Assembly (NCBI GenBank): GCA_003152955.1
Contig: PMBQ01000064.1
Span: forward strand, 3,972-14,468
DNA from: Candidatus Bathyarchaeota archaeon
GTDB taxonomy: Archaea > Thermoproteota > Bathyarchaeia > 40CM-2-53-6 > FEN-987
Direction of reading: 5' to 3'
DNA length: 10,497 nucleotides
In this document: positions 6,500-10,497 of the stretch, one piece after another
Position numbering within the stretch: position 1 is the first letter of the stretch
Layout of the letters: each line of letters opens with the position of its first letter
Translations under genes and position numbers: made by a program
The notes under the pieces: model-generated
Told to the model about the DNA's origin: nothing
The model's database searches: none
The model's input: the letters and a program-made list of their open reading frames with translations, nothing else

Positions 6500-6543
6500 A
6501 AGAAAGGTCGGGAGGAACCCAGTTACGGGTCCTCCTCTTTCTT
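6500..6543. terminator. Strong bidirectional intrinsic terminator
   Basis: GGAGGAACCC (6511-6520) pairs with GGGTCCTCC (6527-6535) with one bulged A and a short loop. The stem is flanked by AAGAAAG (6500-6506) and its exact complement CTTTCTT (6537-6543), so each strand reads a GC stem followed by a T-rich tail. It closes the rightward operon about 70 nt after its last stop. The stop of the doubtful minus-strand frame at 6542 lies in its tail. Confidence 0.85.
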
Positions 6544-6820
6544 ACCTTCTCTTCTTGCCCTTCAGATTGCATATCAGTAGCTTTTCGCCATAGGGAATTG
6601 GCCCGCATCCTGAACACCGTGAGATAGAAATGGGGAATCTCCGAAGTCCAGATACGACGGAGGTGTACTTCTCAAATGCTGGGGAAGCGGGCCCAATCGA
6701 AGTGTCATATCCCGGCTCCAAAGTCATACGATTCATATTCCGATCTGGTCCGGAGTGAGCTGCAGGATATGGCCACTTCCAATCTAAGAAAAGAATTTCA
6801 TGTTCGCTGTGAATAACCAT
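6542..6820 (-). CDS. Doubtful small gene (92 codons), unrecognised
   Basis: This is the longest frame in the 443-bp interval between the operon and the membrane-protein gene. It starts at ATG 6818-6820 with only a distant AGGGTGG, and ends inside the bidirectional terminator, the best argument for it. The product ends in a basic tail (KGKKRR) and has a CSGC pair, but no family is recognised. Against it, the plus strand holds a 42-codon frame at 6630-6758 (contains TTEVYFSNAGEAGPIEV) that looks at least as protein-like, so this could instead be a decayed plus-strand gene. Low confidence either way. The rest of the interval (6432-6499 and 6821-6874) shows nothing further. Confidence 0.3.
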   Translation of the reverse strand: MVIHSEHEILFLDWKWPYPAAHSGPDRNMNRMTLEPGYDTSIGPASPAFEKYTSVVSGLRRFPISISRCSGCGPIPYGEKLLICNLKGKKRR

Positions 6821-6874
6821 GAGTCATTAGGCCACCCTAACTTAAATTGAGGACCTACAATCGGAAAAGGAACC

Positions 6875-7882
6875 ATGTTGAAGAATTTGGATCTGCATGA
6901 TTTTCCCCGACGAATTCTTGACTTTGTTAATCTTTATGTTGCCCTACTCGCAATACTCGGTCTCCTCTCGACTATTGGATTCCTGTCAATCGACATAAGA
7001 CCGAAAGTCGAGCTTCTGCGGCCCACCTATCTGTTCAATATGAATCAGATAATTCGCGCCTCAGAATCGGCGGGGGTCAGGATGTCAGTTTCGACTTCTG
7101 ACTCAGTGATACAAAATTCACTCTGCACATTTGATGAGCCAAAAAGTAGATGGCGATTTCAGCTTCCATATGAAAGGTTGAAGTCAAAATCATGGGATCG
7201 TTGGTCAAGCTGGAGTGACAAGACATATGGATATTTCGTTGGTCTTGAAGACACTTCAGTTTTCAACATATCATTCAACGCCTCTGCGTATAGGAATGAT
7301 GAAGAAAAGAGAGCAGGCTTAGGTATTCTCCTTGCGAAGGACATGTTAGATTACCTCCATGATTCTCTGTTTCTTGAACACAACAACAGATTGAAACTGA
7401 ATCAACAGCTCGTCTCTCTTGACAAGAATCCGTTGACTATAATCAATGGCGCAAGGGGCTCTATGGACGGTGAGACATTTGGCAGCCTCATTGTCCGTGT
7501 GATCCCAGCAACTGTTATTTATTCTTACATTAGCGTTGCTAATAGGACAGACTATCCGATTGAGCATGCTCAATTGTTCATAAATGATGTGATCAGCTCG
7601 GGAGATCTTTCTGTAGTCGGGTGGACGGCGCTATCAGGTATCACTGAGTTGAACTCGAACGGACCGAACATTAGACTAACATTAGGAAGCATCCAACCAA
7701 AGCAGAGTGTTGAGGTTCTTCTAAAGGGACAGAGAATAATCAGGGCAAACGATGTTTCAATAGTACTGGCACCCCTATCAAATATTGATAAAGGTAAAGT
7801 GCTTCTCTACATGGGAATACTCTTACTGGTGGTTTGTGTCATCTCTGTTCCGAATTGGGTATCTCAGGGGAACAAGTCGTAG
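6875..7882 (+). CDS. Membrane-anchored protein with two terminal transmembrane helices, unrecognised
   Basis: A protein of 335 residues; ATG with AAAAGGA 5 nt upstream. A hydrophobic helix spans about residues 17-38 (LYVALLAILGLLSTIGFL) and a second about 308-327 (LLYMGILLLVVCVISVP). Between them is a 270-residue polar domain rich in strands, with no cysteine-rich or catalytic motif I can name. The first 14 residues are basic (RR at 12-13), so by the positive-inside rule both ends should be cytoplasmic and the middle domain outside the membrane. The section around residues 205-285 (RVIPATVIYSYISVANRTDY and onward) has the strand pattern of an immunoglobulin-like or similar beta-sandwich; this is inference. 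It is a single gene, downstream of the terminator and convergent with the nuclease-like gene. It might sense or act at the envelope; no function is assigned. Confidence 0.82.
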   Translation: MLKNLDLHDFPRRILDFVNLYVALLAILGLLSTIGFLSIDIRPKVELLRPTYLFNMNQIIRASESAGVRMSVSTSDSVIQNSLCTFDEPKSRWRFQLPYERLKSKSWDRWSSWSDKTYGYFVGLEDTSVFNISFNASAYRNDEEKRAGLGILLAKDMLDYLHDSLFLEHNNRLKLNQQLVSLDKNPLTIINGARGSMDGETFGSLIVRVIPATVIYSYISVANRTDYPIEHAQLFINDVISSGDLSVVGWTALSGITELNSNGPNIRLTLGSIQPKQSVEVLLKGQRIIRANDVSIVLAPLSNIDKGKVLLYMGILLLVVCVISVPNWVSQGNKS

Positions 7883-8076
7883 ATGCATTTGTTTTGGCGA
7901 GTGGCAAAAATGAGAAGCGCTGGCCTCCTTGATTTGTTGCTCGCGCGTTCGGAATACTGGCCACGCCGTGCCGGGACATACCGACTTGGGGCCTCGAGAC
8001 CGATTCCCAGGTAACTACGATTCCTTGCGACGAGGAGGTTGTTTATTGCCCCTACCTGACGATATCGTTTTCCGTT

Positions 8077-8652
8077 TTACGTAGATGGATTGAGGTGCAA
8101 TCCGGTAACATCATTATTGCGGCTGACTGTGAGTATTCTGACACGAAACCGCTCGATGAGTGGCGCAGATCGCCACCGCGCTGCCAACTCCTCAAATTTG
8201 GGTGAACTGGGAACCGCGACAGCGAGAATGTCTGTTTCGTTCACCTCTTTAATCGTGAGAAGTTGGCCCAAGGCCTCACGAAGTAATGAGTACTCTTGAG
8301 AACTCACACTCCTCACGAGCGGTCCCTTCTTGCACTCAACCCGCAATTTACCGCCAGTTAGTAACTGGCTTACCACGTCACCATTACCAGGTATAGAGTC
8401 AATTTCGATTTCTTGGCTGAATTGCGAGTTCCTGTACTTACCCTGGAAAGAACGTAGTAGGCCTTCGTTAGCCCAACCATTACTCCCAAGAAACTCCACA
8501 AGAGGAAAGTGAACCGTATCGGCGGATTGGACCTGCGCACCGTCAATTGAGACTCGCACATTACCAGATGCAAAGCCTTTCTCGATCAGGAAAAAGGCGA
8601 GTCGGAGACTGACTTCTGCCTCAGGCATTCTATCTTCAGGCAGAGTATTCAT
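8077..8652 (-). CDS. Small PD-(D/E)XK nuclease-like protein
   Basis: A protein of 191 residues. The core holds GDVVSQLLTGGKLRVECKKG (91-110): D92, then E106 and K108 in a strand, the spacing of a PD-(D/E)XK active site, although the residue before D is G rather than P. A following helix (EYSLLREALGQLLTI, 120-134) carries a conserved-looking Q130, and then a strand DILAVAVP (141-148). The N-terminal VHFPLVEFLGSNGW (47-60) resembles the helix that often opens such nucleases. There is no helicase, methylase or target-recognition domain, so specificity, if any, must come from a partner. The ATG at 8650-8652 has only AAGGG directly adjacent; an alternative ATG lies eight codons in (8626-8628). The gene stands alone, convergent with the membrane protein. 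Fold call moderate; substrate unknown. Confidence 0.7.
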   Translation of the reverse strand: MNTLPEDRMPEAEVSLRLAFFLIEKGFASGNVRVSIDGAQVQSADTVHFPLVEFLGSNGWANEGLLRSFQGKYRNSQFSQEIEIDSIPGNGDVVSQLLTGGKLRVECKKGPLVRSVSSQEYSLLREALGQLLTIKEVNETDILAVAVPSSPKFEELAARWRSAPLIERFRVRILTVSRNNDVTGLHLNPST

Positions 8653-9107
8653 CCCTTATGGAGTAAACGAATGCGACATCAGCCGGGTTTGGCTGTAGTT
8701 TTTGAGTTGGCACTCATGGGAACATCAAAGCTCGCCGTGGAATGCTCTTTACCTTCTGAACCATCTTGTGACGATGTCGACAAAATAATGCTGGTGTTTG
8801 TTTTTTCTCAGGCCGGATGCCAAACATTAATACTCAACGCGGCGAACCCTTTATAGATGTTGGGTGTGTTCAGAATGCCCTGGAAGTCGGAAGACTCGTT
8901 CTGTAGGGCATATGACTCGCCGCACCTCGCAGCGCCGTCAACTAGCAGCTGCCAAATGAAAGCCACGATAGTACGAGTGCCAACACATTCTCTTTCAACA
9001 ACGGAAATGTCGTTGATTAGCACATCATGTGTTTGGTGGCTGGTGGGTTTAAGGTCTGCTCAAACCAGAATCCTTTTCTGTAACCTTCTCGAAAGTCTGC
9101 TAAGTCG
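8653..9107. other. 455-bp stretch with no convincing gene
   Basis: No RNA gene or terminator was found. The plus strand has a frame from 8671 to 9123 broken once by TAG at 8854-8856, with a composition rich in S, T and C that looks non-coding. The minus strand has a 71-codon frame (8808-9023, GTG start, no clear ribosome binding site) containing NDISVVERE, and GFAALSINVWHPA near its end, which reads more like protein and could be a remnant of a gene. TGTTTG and CAAACA form a loose inverted repeat near 8793-8827. None of these supports a call. Confidence 0.4.
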
Positions 9108-10016
9108 TTACGTTGTCTCCTGAGTAAGTTTGAAGCCTGAATCTATATGGCCTGATGGCAACTTCGATATCTCCGCGAGTGCCTTGTCGAAAATCAGTCG
9201 CGCATAAATAAGGAATTCGGAAAGCAACCCAGAGGAATTTGCATAGTCCACCTGCCAGAAATGCTCCCCTTCTCTCATATGGATGCTATTCGATTTCCAG
9301 TTGGGGTGGACGATCTCAGATAACGAACCATACAACTCTCCTAACCATGGCACGCTTTCCCGCATTTCATCTTTGTCAAGAACCTGTATCATCTTTCCTA
9401 CCGAGACTGCCTTGTAAGGCTCCCCAAAAAACCCCAAAGAGATCGGTGCTTCCGTTGAGTTTGATCGCTGTCCAAACACCATACTAAGAACAGCGTTTAT
9501 GAAGGCAAAATAATCCTTCGGATCAAGAAACTTCTTCTCTGCACACAGAAAACAAGCATAATGTGAAGCTGCCAGAATTTCAATCTCTTGACGAATGCAC
9601 ATGGCACCCACAAATGCATTTCTTAGGTTGATGGACCAAATGAATCCTTCAAGCAAGGCGGCTGATTTGACCAGGTACGAGTTAAAGAGGAAACTCAGAG
9701 AGTGGTTAACAAGCTTCGACAATGCGTTCAAAGGGAAATCATATTCATTGACATTGATCACCGATCTGGATTGCAGGTTCACAGTGAGCGATTGGATAGC
9801 CTCAATAAAACGGTTGAGTTCAGCTAAGACTTCATCTTCGCTTGGCGCAGCCAACATCTCAAGGCGTCTTCTATAGTAATTCGAAAGCAGCCCTTCGATT
9901 TCCAGAAAAAGCGGTTCTTGTTCTGGGAACATGCGATACAAGCTTCCATAGAATTTCATCATTGAGACACCTACAAATGAAACGACCCCAAATTCAATAT
10001 CAGAAATAGGGGCCAT
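9108..10016 (-). CDS. Helical protein with a YGSLSEIVHPNW motif, unrecognised family
   Basis: Up to 302 residues, mostly alpha-helical, with no signal peptide. The section RNAFVGAMCIRQEIEILAAS (132-151) followed by ELYGSLSEIVHPNW (227-240) recalls a group of uncharacterised bacterial proteins, including DUF5677-like ones, in which an arginine-led helix is paired with a Y..LSE..HPN helix. A relation to HEPN-type RNases is conceivable but not shown, as I do not see a clear R-x4-6-H motif. Two starts are possible: ATG at 10014-10016 without a good ribosome binding site, or the ATG at 9960-9962 with AGGTG 5 nt upstream, giving 284 residues; I find the second at least as likely. The next gene on this strand ends 106 bp upstream. 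Coding is clear; function unknown. Confidence 0.75.
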   Translation of the reverse strand: MAPISDIEFGVVSFVGVSMMKFYGSLYRMFPEQEPLFLEIEGLLSNYYRRRLEMLAAPSEDEVLAELNRFIEAIQSLTVNLQSRSVINVNEYDFPLNALSKLVNHSLSFLFNSYLVKSAALLEGFIWSINLRNAFVGAMCIRQEIEILAASHYACFLCAEKKFLDPKDYFAFINAVLSMVFGQRSNSTEAPISLGFFGEPYKAVSVGKMIQVLDKDEMRESVPWLGELYGSLSEIVHPNWKSNSIHMREGEHFWQVDYANSSGLLSEFLIYARLIFDKALAEISKLPSGHIDSGFKLTQETT

Positions 10017-10122
10017 GCCTGAGCTTTGCCTTCACCACAAGTGCGTGCGGGTAAGATAGGCGGCTGATTGGCGAAAGCATGCGCAGATGATTGATAAGAA
10101 AGGCGAGTGGCCCGTTGTTCGA

Positions 10123-10497
10123 TTACTTCACCACGTATCCTGCCGGTACCGCGAATTTCTCGGGGGGCACCTTTGCGTTTTCCTCGAACTTCACGGCTTT
10201 GATCTCGCTCCGCATGGTCGAGCTGGAGAGGTCTATCATCAGGCAAACGTGGCCGTATCCGGCATACACGGTTTTGTCGGCGGAAGATCCAACCATGAAT
10301 GATTCGCAGTTCTTCCCAGCCACCGCGACGTTCGGCAGCTTTTTCGCCTTTCCGCTTGTCCTGTCCTTTTCCGAGATTTCGTTCCAATCGAAACGAAACT
10401 CCGTCCCTCGGTAGGCTTTTTCACGCACTGATGCGGTCTTCTTCCCGTGATCGACCTCATACACCATTTGACCGTCGCTGAAGAGTGAATTCGTGAG
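10123..10497 (-). CDS. C-terminal part of a probable exported or envelope protein (DUF4412/LolA-like)
   Basis: The last 124 residues are visible; the frame stays open to the right edge, so the ATG at 10465-10467 is probably internal. The visible part begins LTNSLFSDGQMVYEVDHGKK, a strand pair typical of proteins that describe or carry a ligand on an open beta-sheet. It continues with VAVAGKNCESFMV (residue C near the middle), TVYAGYGHVCLMIDL, and ends with KFEENAKVPPEKFAVPAGY. The final P.EKF.VP.GY pattern and the AGKNC segment are typical of DUF4412 and outer-membrane-lipoprotein-sorting-like proteins. If so, the missing N-terminus should hold a signal peptide. This is more a housekeeping-type gene than an element gene and may mark the edge of the accessory region. 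Family call tentative. Confidence 0.7.
   Translation of the reverse strand, partial: LTNSLFSDGQMVYEVDHGKKTASVREKAYRGTEFRFDWNEISEKDRTSGKAKKLPNVAVAGKNCESFMVGSSADKTVYAGYGHVCLMIDLSSSTMRSEIKAVKFEENAKVPPEKFAVPAGYVVK

Noticed and set aside
7960..7973. GGCCACGCCGTGCC hairpin-like sequence between convergent genes.
   Set aside because: The stem is imperfect with almost no loop, and no T-tract follows on either strand.
8832..8864. ACTCAAC and GTTGGGT resemble the ends of an integron attC site.
   Set aside because: The interval is too short and lacks the internal palindromic arms of attC; no integrase or cassette array is present.
8671..9123. Long plus-strand frame with a single TAG, which could suggest TAG readthrough or reassignment.
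   Set aside because: TAG ends several confident genes here (DUF932, the OB-fold-like gene, the membrane protein), so it acts as a stop. The translated sequence also looks non-coding.
9971..10387. A 138-codon minus-strand frame rich in arginine.
   Set aside because: It overlaps both neighbouring genes in another frame, and its R-rich, low-complexity composition is typical of a shadow frame of the 10123-10497 gene.

Overview
The window looks like an accessory (mobile-element or genomic-island) stretch of a bacterial genome. GC is intermediate. Several genes have clear GGAGG or AAGGAG ribosome binding sites, which argues against a typical Bacteroidota gut lineage, but nothing here identifies the taxon. 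There are no rRNA, tRNA, CRISPR, transposase or integrase genes. The island impression comes from the gene families: a one-polypeptide restriction-modification enzyme, a three-Cys-motif partner protein, and a phage/plasmid-type cluster (DUF932, a clamp-like protein, a Gam/Gp157-like protein, an OB-fold-like protein).

Left part (1-3623, all minus strand): a leftward transcription unit. It starts with a small helical gene interrupted by one in-frame TAG (3432-3623). Next is a 951-residue Type IIG restriction endonuclease/N6-adenine methyltransferase (485-3340). Last is the 5' end of a TcmP-family gene that runs off the window (1-399). A TTG-initiated small frame may couple the last two.

Divergent control region (3624-3766): a perfect 8-bp-arm palindrome (3651-3670) sits between the -35 and -10 of the predicted leftward promoter and touches a -10-like hexamer for the rightward genes. 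A second inverted repeat lies at 3677-3699. No regulator gene is visible in the window.

Middle part (3741-6543, plus strand): a compact operon. The order is a 9-codon upstream frame, a 169-residue sliding-clamp-like protein, a DUF932 protein, a 23-codon frame coupled by ATGA overlap to a Gam/Gp157-like coiled-coil protein, and a protein resembling an OB-fold single-stranded-DNA binder that overlaps its upstream neighbour by 38 nt. The operon ends at a strong bidirectional terminator (6500-6543). The likely joint theme, by inference, is handling of replicating or recombining element DNA, with the divergent restriction unit acting as element or host defence.

Right part (6544-10497): loosely spaced genes, mostly unrecognised. 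They are a doubtful small minus-strand frame (6542-6820), a membrane-anchored protein with a large non-membrane domain (6875-7882, plus), a small PD-(D/E)XK nuclease-like protein (8077-8652, minus), a 455-bp stretch with no convincing gene, a helical protein with a YGSLSEIVHPNW motif (9108-10016, minus), and the 3' end of a probable cell-envelope protein gene (10123-10497, minus). The 194 bp between 7882 and 8077 separates convergent genes; I see no convincing terminator or gene in it.
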